A stretch of DNA of 46,276 bases from DRQF01 sp964559135. GTDB lineage: Bacteria > Planctomycetota > GCA-002687715 > DRQF01. A program made the translations under genes and the position numbers. The notes under the pieces are model-generated. The model ran no database searches and was not told where the DNA came from. It saw only the letters and a program-made list of their open reading frames with translations. The stretch covers positions 1-46,276 of the forward strand of contig CAZLGG010000022.1 of the NCBI GenBank assembly GCA_964559135.1, written 5' to 3'. Each line of letters opens with the position of its first letter. The first letter of the stretch is position 1. Shown here one piece after another: positions 17,340 through 24,928 of this stretch.

Positions 17340-18692
17340 TCATTCGATGGCTGAGCGAAACAGGGCTTCCTTCTGGCGGAAGAGGTGGGCGCGCCGGTCA
17401 TCCACGGTAACGCGAAGGGCCGTCGATTCCCGACCTGAATCGGGGGCGGCGATCGCCTCCTCGTAGATCTCGGTGAGACGCGCGGTGTGCTCCTCCAGAG
17501 TCAGGCTTGCCGGCCGGACCGCGCCTTGGGCCTTCGCATAGATGGCGGGATCGTCCACGAGGGCACCCATCCTGCGAGCGAGATCGCCGGCATCGCCGAC
17601 AGCGAAGACCATCCCGGCGTCCCCCAAGCGCTCCGGAAAGGCACCGATGTCGGGGACGACGGCGGGCAGGCCCAACTCGAACGCTTCGTCCAAGACGAGC
17701 CCGTAGGTCTCGAAACAGCGACTCGGGAAAACGGCGACGCTCAATCCCGCGGCCGGAAGGTCCCCATATTCGAATCGCCCGTGGAACGTCACGGGCAGGC
17801 CTTCCGCGAGGCTACGGCACTCCTTCTCCGTCGACGGATGATCGAAACCCCCGAAAACTTCCAGCGTCACCGGACGATGGCTCGAAGGGCGGGAGTCGAC
17901 CAACGAGCTGAGGGCGCGCAGAAGGATATCGACACCTTTCCGGGGGGTGACGGCCCCCCAGTAGGCGAAACGAAAGGGTTCATCCTTCCCGACGTCCCGC
18001 GACCGGCGGTCGAACCTCGGTCGATAGGCCAGAGGGAGGATGCGGCAGTCCCCGACCTCGAGTCCGTGGTTCTCGGTCACGATGCGCGCCAGGGCCTCGG
18101 TCGAGCAGAGGAGCCTCGAGGCCCGCCGGAGTTCCCACCCTGCGGAACGACGGAAGAAATCGATCTCCCTGTCCGTGTGCTCCTCATCCCACCAAGGGCG
18201 CCGAGGCACGCAGGGGCGACAGCTTTCCTTCGCGAGCGGTCGGGAACAGGGGAGTCCCTCATAGTCGATGCGAAACCCTCTGGGACACGTCGTGGCCAGG
18301 TCATGCAACGTCACCACGACGGGCCACCCGGCTCGCCGCAAGCGATCGACGAGGTCTTGGGTGAGCCGAATCCAGTGGTGGACATGGATCACGTCCGGGC
18401 GCAAGGTGCGCAGCTTCTCCACCAAGGCCACGCCCGCTTCGGGGCAATCCATCTTGTCCCAGGCGTCGAAAAAAAGATCGAAGCGATGGAGACGGTGAAC
18501 GGGGACGCCTTCGAAGTCTCCCTCCTCCCAGGAGACACTCTCGCTTGGTGCAAACGAGCCGGTCAGAACGTGGACATCGTCCCCGCCCTCCCACTGTGTC
18601 CGAGCGACGTCATCGACGTAGCTCTCCACACCGCCCCGCGTCTCGGGCAGGTACTGGTGAGTGATGTGCACGATTCGCATGGAGCTGATCAT
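17340..18692 (-). CDS. Glycosyltransferase family 4
   Basis: A retaining GT-B glycosyltransferase of 450 residues, probably adding a sugar from a nucleotide donor during cell-surface polysaccharide or glycoconjugate synthesis. The N-terminal domain starts MRIVHITHQYLPETRGGVE, with the glycine-rich acceptor loop. The C-terminal donor domain has FRFAYWGAVTPRKGVDILL and the E-x7-E region LDEAFELGLPAVVPDIGAFPE. A cysteine cluster lies mid-protein (CPRGFRIDYEGLPC, then CRPC), which some family members have in the acceptor domain. ATG at 18692 and ATG at 18680 are both possible and neither has a ribosome site. It stands alone, so the pathway is unknown. Confidence 0.88.
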   Translation of the reverse strand: MISSMRIVHITHQYLPETRGGVESYVDDVARTQWEGGDDVHVLTGSFAPSESVSWEEGDFEGVPVHRLHRFDLFFDAWDKMDCPEAGVALVEKLRTLRPDVIHVHHWIRLTQDLVDRLRRAGWPVVVTLHDLATTCPRGFRIDYEGLPCSRPLAKESCRPCVPRRPWWDEEHTDREIDFFRRSAGWELRRASRLLCSTEALARIVTENHGLEVGDCRILPLAYRPRFDRRSRDVGKDEPFRFAYWGAVTPRKGVDILLRALSSLVDSRPSSHRPVTLEVFGGFDHPSTEKECRSLAEGLPVTFHGRFEYGDLPAAGLSVAVFPSRCFETYGLVLDEAFELGLPAVVPDIGAFPERLGDAGMVFAVGDAGDLARRMGALVDDPAIYAKAQGAVRPASLTLEEHTARLTEIYEEAIAAPDSGRESTALRVTVDDRRAHLFRQKEALFRSAIE

Positions 18693-18771
18693 AAGGATTG
18701 GGGGAGAAAAGGCGGAACAGGAGCGATGAGATCCTCATTCGAGCTCCGGGAGGGCCGGAAGACATCCTCTC

Positions 18772-18812
18772 AAAAAAAAGACCGCCCCGGGTTGCCAGAT
18801 CTCGGGGCGGTC
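18772..18812 (-). terminator. Rho-independent terminator
   Basis: A 10-bp GC stem (18780-18789 with 18803-18812) around a 13-base loop, followed on the minus strand by eight T (A-run at 18772-18779). It lies about 135 bases after the end of the zinc anti-sigma-type gene and ends that operon. Confidence 0.85.
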
Positions 18813-18947
18813 GCTTTCAGTCTCTTTGTCCGTGTTCATGGCCCCGTCCAAGGGAGGATGCTGTGAACCGATCACTCCTTAGGGAGAGAGGAAAGCGAAA
18901 CTCGTTCCCGAAACTTCAAAAAAACGCCCGGCCGAGCTCGAGAGGAT

Positions 18948-19889
18948 TCACTGCTCCGGCAGGACCTCGGGGAAGTCACCCGATAGCCCCTTCATCACGA
19001 AGAGCTCGCGGATCTCCTTGTTCGAGGGAAGTGCCAGACAATTCCGCAGTTCCTTCAATCCGTCCTTTCGCTCGAGGATGGCCGCCACTTCTTCGCGGGC
19101 CGCGGCGCGGTCTTCCGGACCGTCACGCTCGAGAAGGAAAAACATCCGGCTGAATCGGCAGGGGATGGGATCGAGATCGCATTCCTCGGCCAGAACCCGG
19201 GACCGGGTCGCCCACTTGAGGGCTTCATCGAGATCGCCCTTCATGGAGCAGACGTAGGAAAGGTTGTTCATCGCGTGGACCTGCACGGAGCGCAAGTAGA
19301 CGTCGGCCCCGCGGATTCCGAGAATCGCTCTCAATTCTCGTTCCGCGTCCTCGAGACGTTCTTCCGTCAGAAGAAGAATGGCCTTCAGGTTCCGACAGTC
19401 CCAGGAATACTGGCCCTCGAGGGCAATTCCCTTGTCGAGCAGCGAGAGGAGCAGATCGAGCTCACGCTTGGACCGCGCCATCAGGTTCCGCACACCCTCC
19501 ATGCTGGCGCCCCGAAAATCATCTCGACCGGTGAAATCCTCCACGTCCTCGGTGATCTCGACGGCCTCCTCCTTGTAGTACTCGGGAGAGTCCTCCGGGT
19601 TCGAAACGAAGAGGACGTTTTCCAGTTCCGGGTCCTCTTCCTTCGCGGCGGGTAGACGCATCAAGGCCTTGGCCAGGTTGTAGAGAGAAAGAGTCAGATC
19701 ATCCACGGTCTCGCGAATGTAGCCGCTCTCCGGCACGTCCAGGTTCTGGAAGAACGCCGACATGAGTTCGTAGCAGGACGAACACGTCTTGACATGGTCC
19801 GAGATGGCCTCGTGATCGAGTTCATCCTGCCTGCCGGCGAAGCGCCCCAGGTAGCCCTCTACGAATCGACAGGGATCGTCGCGCGTCAT
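18948..19889 (-). CDS. Soluble zinc anti-sigma-type protein with TPR-like region
   Basis: The start at 19889 has AGGAGG immediately upstream, giving 313 residues. The N-terminus carries a complete zinc anti-sigma pattern: Cys7, 24 residues, His32-x3-Cys36-x2-Cys39 (DHVKTCSSCYELM). Proteins with this motif often bind and inhibit an ECF sigma factor and can sense redox or other signals. The rest is helical, with TPR-like repeats from about residue 150 (AMNNLSYVCSMKGDLDEALKWA). There is no membrane segment, unlike many anti-sigma factors. The gene follows a sigma-70-like gene by 73 bases on the same strand. The pairing is inferred from the motif and gene order. Confidence 0.6.
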   Translation of the reverse strand: MTRDDPCRFVEGYLGRFAGRQDELDHEAISDHVKTCSSCYELMSAFFQNLDVPESGYIRETVDDLTLSLYNLAKALMRLPAAKEEDPELENVLFVSNPEDSPEYYKEEAVEITEDVEDFTGRDDFRGASMEGVRNLMARSKRELDLLLSLLDKGIALEGQYSWDCRNLKAILLLTEERLEDAERELRAILGIRGADVYLRSVQVHAMNNLSYVCSMKGDLDEALKWATRSRVLAEECDLDPIPCRFSRMFFLLERDGPEDRAAAREEVAAILERKDGLKELRNCLALPSNKEIRELFVMKGLSGDFPEVLPEQ

Positions 19890-19962
19890 CGACCTCCTCG
19901 GTTTGACGAATAGAGGCTCCTTGGGGGGATGAAGGGTCGGCGCGATGGGCCGGGGAGGAACG

Positions 19963-21102
19963 TCAGGACGCGACCTCCCTCCCATCCGACTCGGTCTTCT
20001 CGCCCACGGCCACGCGGATGTTGTTGAGGACGAGCCGCAGGGCGATTTCCCAGCGCTCCACGATCCTCCCCAACCCGCGACCCGATCCGTCCCGCAGTTT
20101 GAGATCGCGTTCCTGAATCACACTGCGCAGGCTGCGAAGAACGCGGCGGACGAAGTGGGGTTGTCGTAGATCCGTGTGAATGGCCTCCGAAGCCTCTCCG
20201 AGGAGCACGAGAAGTGATCTCAGATACTCGCGCTTTGCCGATTTCTCCGCCAGGCCGTACCGATGAGAAATCTCCATCCACGTCAGGCGCGCACCCTCAT
20301 CTTGCCGGGCCTCACTCACCAGGGCCCGTAACTCGTCCTCGAGTCGGCCCTCCTCCCCGTACAGCGCTTGCACGGCGACGGGATGGCGATGGAGGTAGAT
20401 CCGTTGCTGCAACTCGGTCAAACGCGTCCCGAAGATCCGAATCATCAAGGCAACCCGGTCCTCCGACTTCGCCGGCTCGATCGATTCGGCAACTGGCGGG
20501 CTGACATGCTGAGAAACTCCAGCGTCCCCGACGGCATCCAAAGAGACGGAGACGCTCAGCGCGTCTTCTTCTTCACGCCGGGTCGCCCAGTAGCGTTTCT
20601 TGAGAGCATTGAGATAGTGGTGGACCAAGCAGAACGGGCGGCCTTCGGCGATTCGCTCCCGTCCGAAGCTCACGAGGGCCTTCATGGCGGCGCGCGCGAA
20701 GTATTCCGAGATCAGTTCCGCATGAGCCGACATGTACGAGAATGACTGAGCGCGGTGGAATCGCTCGATATGAGCCAATCCGTAGAAGTAAAGCCCCGTC
20801 TTGAGAAAATCGAGGACGGCTTCGCTTCGATAATCCGCCCGAACGAGGGCCTCACCGACGAAGTTGAGCAGGAAGGCCTCCTGGTGGAATTGCTCGCCAT
20901 GCTCCGCAGCGCGTCCGGTCAGACAGACGAGGAATTCCCAAGCCTTTCCGCGGGTCCGGTCCGGCGTTTCATCCGACTCCGCCACCTCGGTGACGCGACC
21001 GAGAAGGTCGGAGAACTCGTAGGCCAACCTTCGGGTCCCTCGCGGCAGAGCCTTCTCGGCCATGGTCGCCTGGGTTCGTTGTTTCAGTTCTTGCAGTTCC
21101 AT
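19963..21102 (-). CDS. Divergent sigma-70-like (ECF-type) protein
   Basis: Start chosen at ATG 21102, with GGAG 6 bases upstream; the product has 379 residues. A segment near residues 155-190 (FCLVHHYLNALKKRYWATRR, then SVSLDA) resembles the end of sigma region 2 and the linker. Residues about 227-300 resemble region 4, with LTELQQRIYLHRH at the start and the helix-turn-helix TWMEISHRYGLAEKSAKREY at the end, separated by roughly 35 extra residues. At 379 residues it is about twice the usual ECF length, with long N- and C-terminal helical additions. Its downstream neighbour has a zinc anti-sigma motif. The call is tentative: it could be a transcription factor that only resembles sigma factors. 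Confidence 0.45.
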   Translation of the reverse strand: MELQELKQRTQATMAEKALPRGTRRLAYEFSDLLGRVTEVAESDETPDRTRGKAWEFLVCLTGRAAEHGEQFHQEAFLLNFVGEALVRADYRSEAVLDFLKTGLYFYGLAHIERFHRAQSFSYMSAHAELISEYFARAAMKALVSFGRERIAEGRPFCLVHHYLNALKKRYWATRREEEDALSVSVSLDAVGDAGVSQHVSPPVAESIEPAKSEDRVALMIRIFGTRLTELQQRIYLHRHPVAVQALYGEEGRLEDELRALVSEARQDEGARLTWMEISHRYGLAEKSAKREYLRSLLVLLGEASEAIHTDLRQPHFVRRVLRSLRSVIQERDLKLRDGSGRGLGRIVERWEIALRLVLNNIRVAVGEKTESDGREVAS

Positions 21103-21127
21103 CGTTCGCTCCGATTCCCTTCTGCGG

Positions 21128-21823
21128 TCAATTGGCAGTGAAGACGCCGGCCGGTCCGGAAGAAGCCTGGTACATGCTGGCGGGGCCCGCCGCGTACCAG
21201 GTTCCACTCCCCGAGAGGCCATCCGGGGTCGGAGCACTGGAGTCATCCAACGTGAAAGCGTTGGTCACTGCCGGGAATCGCACGTCGCGTCGGGGTCCCC
21301 GAGGCGACAGGGGCGAACGTATTGCGCTCACGATGGATTCATAAGCGCGAGGAGACTGCGAGGCGATGGAGTGCCCACTGTTGAGATGCACTCCCGTCAT
21401 CACCCAATGAGGGGTGTCGTGGATGACGTAATTCGAAGGAGAATAGAATTCGACGTACATGGCGTGGATGTCCGCACTGGACGACAACACCATCGCCGAC
21501 GAATGCAGGCCCTGCACGAAACTCACTCGCCCCATGTGGTCGGCCTGATAGAACTGGGTGAAGGTCTGAACGAAGGTCATCCCGCCCGCGAACTGATTCG
21601 TGACGACAGCTTCGAGAGCCACCCACTCGAATGCGGGCGCCCCCTGGATGTCCACCAGACACATCTGGGACTTCTGATCCAGACGGACCGACATTTCGAA
21701 CCCGACGGGCGGAGGCGCCACCTGGGTGGGAGTAAGAGAGGAGAGTTGCGCCTGACCACTCGCTTGGAACGTCGCGAAAATGAGCGTCAGGAGCAGGGCA
21801 CAAAGCGTCTGAGTGCGCATCAT
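21128..21823 (-). CDS. Secreted protein of unknown function
   Basis: The start at 21823 (MMRTQTLC) is preceded by AAAGGTG and gives 231 residues. There is a clear signal peptide (CALLLTLIFATFQASGQA, cleavage likely after SGQ or SGQA). The mature part is rich in Ser, Thr, Val and aromatic residues and looks beta-type; no domain was recognised, and only one cysteine remains after the leader. It ends 25 bases before the sigma-like gene starts on the same strand, so the two may be cotranscribed. The whole set could be an export-linked signalling unit, but nothing in this protein proves it. Confidence 0.65.
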   Translation of the reverse strand: MMRTQTLCALLLTLIFATFQASGQAQLSSLTPTQVAPPPVGFEMSVRLDQKSQMCLVDIQGAPAFEWVALEAVVTNQFAGGMTFVQTFTQFYQADHMGRVSFVQGLHSSAMVLSSSADIHAMYVEFYSPSNYVIHDTPHWVMTGVHLNSGHSIASQSPRAYESIVSAIRSPLSPRGPRRDVRFPAVTNAFTLDDSSAPTPDGLSGSGTWYAAGPASMYQASSGPAGVFTAN

Positions 21824-22001
21824 AGCTTCACCTTTCCGAGACAGATTCGTCCCGAGCAACGGACGCGTGAACGTCCGCGAAATCGAGGGCGGTTTCCTTT
21901 GACTGGACACCCAGGGAACCCGACCTCACCTCATACGGAGTGCTTATGATACGACGGGGGGCCCTCCAAACGGAAGCCCTCCCTAGAAAACCTCGGCCCC
22001 C

Positions 22002-22031
22002 AAGGGGTCGGCGCCACGGCGACGCCCCCTT
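22002..22031 (-). terminator. Possible terminator hairpin
   Basis: AAGGGG and GTCG on the left side pair with CGAC and CCCCTT on the right with a small bulge. On the minus strand a TTTT stretch follows only after about a dozen bases, so this is weak. It lies 50 bases beyond the end of the moaDE-zinc-ribbon cluster, a sensible place for a terminator. Confidence 0.3.
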
Positions 22032-22080
22032 CAAGGTATGAATTGTATAACATGAGATATATCGTGAGCCCGAACTGCCC

Positions 22081-22881
22081 TCAGGAGCGGCGACGGCCAC
22101 GCACGCCCCACAGAAACAGGAGCCAAGCGATGAGGCCGGGAACGAGGAACGAGGCGGATCGAAGCCACGGTAGGCCCTCGGCGAAGCGAGCCCAGACAGA
22201 GGGCCCCGCGACCGCGACACTCCACGCCAAGGTCGGCCAGAAGAGACTTCCCGAGTTCGTCGTCTCCCCACCGACCCATTTCCCCGCGGCACGGGCGATC
22301 AAACCGTTGCCCAAAGCCCCCAGCGACGTCAACCGTTCGCTGGTGCGATCCAGCATCTGGTTCATCACGGTGAGTTCCTTGTCGATACGGTCGCGCAGGT
22401 CTTCGGGGAGGTCCACGTCCAACTCGAGTTCGGCGAACCGATCCAGGAATTCCTCGTCCAGTGCCTCCGATTCCTGATTGTAGGAAAGCTGGAGTTCCTC
22501 CCAGTGGTCTCCGATCGCCTCGAGGGCTTCGAGGTCACTCTGGATGCGCTCACTGCGCTCGAGGGAATGAGGTTCGCCCGTGCGATTTGCGAGGCGACGT
22601 TCGATCTCGTCCGTGTGGCGCTCCAGCTGCCGAAGCCGCTTGCGGTAGTCCTTGAGGAGTGCGAGGTGCCGGTTGAACATCTCGGCGATCATCCGCCGTG
22701 TCTCCCGCCCCTCGAACTCGGAGACGAAATCCGGTGTCGCCGGTTCAGGGAATTCCTCGCCGGACGGAGGCGAAGGAGGCATCAGATCGAGGCGAGCGCC
22801 ACAGTGCTCGCAGAACACCGCCACGCGGCTGACGAATTGCTGGCAACTCGAGCAGAGTCGATCCGGGAGGTCGGCGGTCAT
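22081..22881 (-). CDS. Zinc-ribbon coiled-coil membrane protein
   Basis: ATG at 22881 follows the moaE stop by one base (TGA-C-ATG), so translation is likely coupled; a farther upstream ATG inside moaE is possible but less natural. The 266-residue product has an N-terminal zinc ribbon (LCSSC, then FCEHCG), a linker, a long charged helical region (residues about 55-190, probably coiled coil) and two hydrophobic segments near the C-terminus (LAWSVAVAGPSVW and SFLVPGLIAWLLFLWGV). This looks like a membrane-attached scaffold or adaptor. The family was not recognised, and I see no molybdopterin-related residue in it, so the link to moaE may be only transcriptional. Confidence 0.7.
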   Translation of the reverse strand: MTADLPDRLCSSCQQFVSRVAVFCEHCGARLDLMPPSPPSGEEFPEPATPDFVSEFEGRETRRMIAEMFNRHLALLKDYRKRLRQLERHTDEIERRLANRTGEPHSLERSERIQSDLEALEAIGDHWEELQLSYNQESEALDEEFLDRFAELELDVDLPEDLRDRIDKELTVMNQMLDRTSERLTSLGALGNGLIARAAGKWVGGETTNSGSLFWPTLAWSVAVAGPSVWARFAEGLPWLRSASFLVPGLIAWLLFLWGVRGRRRS

Positions 22882-22882
22882 G

Positions 22883-23290
22883 TCAAGCCCAACGCTTTCC
22901 GTCCGGGCCGATTTCATGCTTCCAAATCGGTACGGTCTTTTTGATCTCGTCGATGATCATGGCCGCGCAGGCGAAGGCCTCCGCACGATGTGAGGACGCC
23001 ACCACGATTCCCAGACTCGCCTCACCGACCTCGAGGAGGCCCGTCCGGTGCAGGACCGCAACATGAGAAACGGGGTGCGCTGCGAGACAGCGATCGACGA
23101 CGGCTTCGAGTTCCTTGTTCGCCATCGCGTCGTAGCACGTGTAGTCGATGGCCTCCGTCACGTGACCGTCGGCATGATCCCGCACGATACCCCGAAACGT
23201 CAGCACGGCGCCGCACTCGGGAGTCGAAAATCCTCGCTCGATGGCGTCCAGATCGATGGGCTCGGGACCGACTTTCACGATGCGCTTCAT
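22883..23290 (-). CDS. moaE: Molybdopterin synthase catalytic subunit MoaE
   Basis: The large subunit of molybdopterin synthase, which transfers sulfur from thiocarboxylated MoaD to cyclic pyranopterin monophosphate. At 135 residues it has the usual size. Family signatures are visible: GAVLTFRGIVRDHADG, YDAMANKEL, HRTGLLEVGEASLGI, SSHRAEAF and the C-terminal lysine motif KKTVPIWKHE, which carries active-site lysines. It starts 3 bases after the moaD stop, the classic moaD-moaE arrangement. No other molybdenum cofactor gene (moaA, moaC, mogA, moeA) lies in the window, so the rest of the pathway must be elsewhere. Confidence 0.95.
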   Translation of the reverse strand: MKRIVKVGPEPIDLDAIERGFSTPECGAVLTFRGIVRDHADGHVTEAIDYTCYDAMANKELEAVVDRCLAAHPVSHVAVLHRTGLLEVGEASLGIVVASSHRAEAFACAAMIIDEIKKTVPIWKHEIGPDGKRWA

Positions 23291-23293
23291 GAC

Positions 23294-23557
23294 TCAACCT
23301 CCACTCACGGGAGGAAGCAGAGCCACTTCATCTCCGTCCGCGAGAACGTGCTCTGTTTCAACGTACTCCCGATTCACTGCCGTCATGCAGTGGGGCAGCT
23401 GGGATTGGGCCGCCGGGTACTCTCGACCGACTCGGGCGATGAGGTCCGAAACCCGACTTCCCGTCGCGAAATTCATTTCGAGCGGCCGACTCCCCAAATG
23501 ATCGGAGAGGGCTCCGAAGGCCAACAGGCGGATGGTCAAGACGGTCTCCTTCGTCAT
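23294..23557 (-). CDS. moaD: Molybdopterin synthase sulfur carrier subunit MoaD
   Basis: A ubiquitin-like sulfur carrier of 87 residues ending in PPVSGG, the C-terminal Gly-Gly that is adenylated by MoeB and turned into a thiocarboxylate. The beta-grasp core is visible in IRLLAFGAL, the variable middle and DGDEVALLPPVSGG. It lies 33 bases after the methyltransferase gene and 3 bases before moaE, all on the minus strand. The MoeB-like activating enzyme is not in the window. Confidence 0.95.
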   Translation of the reverse strand: MTKETVLTIRLLAFGALSDHLGSRPLEMNFATGSRVSDLIARVGREYPAAQSQLPHCMTAVNREYVETEHVLADGDEVALLPPVSGG

Positions 23558-23590
23558 GGAGGGTTCATCCTAACCCGTCGCTCCCTCGCA

Positions 23591-24817
23591 TCAACGCACG
23601 GAAAGGCTCGGCTCCTCGCAATGGTACACCCACGTCGTTTCTCCTCGGAGGCAGGAGAACACCTCTCGGTCCCGCAACATGTGACGGTCGGTCGAGACCT
23701 CGATCCCGGCCAGAGGCGGCAGGGTCATCAGGGATTCGAACCGCGCGAAGAAGTCTTCCGTCGGAGCCTCGTCCCCGTACACCTCGAATCGGACGCTCAG
23801 CGGACCGACCGGGTAGTGCCGAAAGGAATAGTCCCCCTCGACGCGGCAGAAGACCACTCCTCCCTTGTCGGCGTATCCGAAGCCCCACGACCGCTCCTCT
23901 TCCGCGCATTCGAAAAAGCGCGGCCCGTCGCAACTTTGAAAGGCGAGGAGCATGGAATGGAGGATCGAACCCGGGACCCCGTCGAGCGCCGTCGCGGCGG
24001 AGGGAGGCTCCGCGAGCCAGACCTCCGGGCCGTCGCCCTCTGGAAAGCCGTGGCCTCGGCGGACAGCCTGGGTGCCGCGAGACGCGGCGGGATCGATCCA
24101 TCTCCAACCCGACCCCTCGCTCTCGTCCTCCCGCAACGGGATGAATCCGGCGGGAATGAGTACCCGACCTCGCCAACCGCTTCCCGCTCGTTCCAAGCTG
24201 TGAACGAATCCCTGCAGAGGCGCCACGATTCGGCCTCCGGGCGCCAAGAGACCTTCGAGACCCTCGGGGAGATCCGACAGTCCGCACGACACGAGCACCC
24301 TGTCGAACGGCCCGAGCGCCCGTGCCGCCTCGACACCGTTGCCGTGAATCACGTGTACTCCGTCGATTCCGAGGAGTCGCACACGTTCGGCCGCAGCCGA
24401 TGCGGCGGCCTCGATACATTCGACCGACACGACCTGCACGTCGGGGGCGGATCGGGCCGTAAGAGCCGCCGCATACCCCGTTCCCGTTCCGATCTCGAGG
24501 ACGCGTTCGCTTCCACGCAACCCGAGAGCCTCCACCATGGAGACGATGATCGAAGGCGTCGAGCAGGAGGACAAAATGTCTCCCGATGTATCGGCGACGG
24601 TGCGAACGGCACGATCCGAGTAGCAAGCCCTCGGGTCCACGCCGGGGAGAAACAGATCCCTGCGCGTTCGCCTCATCGCCGCCTGCAAACCCGGACTCGT
24701 GAGGAAACCCGTAGCCTGGAGGTAATCGACGAGGAGGTCATTGAGCAATTCGCATGGGGCGGTCTCGAGGCCACCCGCGCAGCAACGTTCCACCTCGTGC
24801 CTGAGGATCAAGTCCAT
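23591..24817 (-). CDS. PCMT-type SAM methyltransferase with C-terminal extension
   Basis: Start chosen at ATG 24817, which has GAGGG 7 bases upstream; a TTG at 24862 would add 15 residues. The N-terminal half resembles protein-L-isoaspartate O-methyltransferase: the SAM loop VLEIGTGTGYAAALTA, the upstream element SSCSTPSIIVSMVEAL in place of the usual substrate-site region, and DRVLVSCGLSDLPEGL. The last 190 residues form a separate beta-rich domain I do not recognise. Normal PCMT enzymes are about 210 residues, so at 408 residues this is a family variant; related extended enzymes occur in natural-product and peptide tailoring. True isoaspartate repair is possible but not shown. Confidence 0.75.
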   Translation of the reverse strand: MDLILRHEVERCCAGGLETAPCELLNDLLVDYLQATGFLTSPGLQAAMRRTRRDLFLPGVDPRACYSDRAVRTVADTSGDILSSCSTPSIIVSMVEALGLRGSERVLEIGTGTGYAAALTARSAPDVQVVSVECIEAAASAAAERVRLLGIDGVHVIHGNGVEAARALGPFDRVLVSCGLSDLPEGLEGLLAPGGRIVAPLQGFVHSLERAGSGWRGRVLIPAGFIPLREDESEGSGWRWIDPAASRGTQAVRRGHGFPEGDGPEVWLAEPPSAATALDGVPGSILHSMLLAFQSCDGPRFFECAEEERSWGFGYADKGGVVFCRVEGDYSFRHYPVGPLSVRFEVYGDEAPTEDFFARFESLMTLPPLAGIEVSTDRHMLRDREVFSCLRGETTWVYHCEEPSLSVR

Positions 24818-24928
24818 GAAGAGTCCCTCGCCCGAGTCCGCGCAAGACTTGACGGTGATCAAGTTTTGAAAACGATGATGACTCGGAGTTAATCGGCGAT
24901 CAGCGGGAAAACGAGCCTCTCTGCATGA

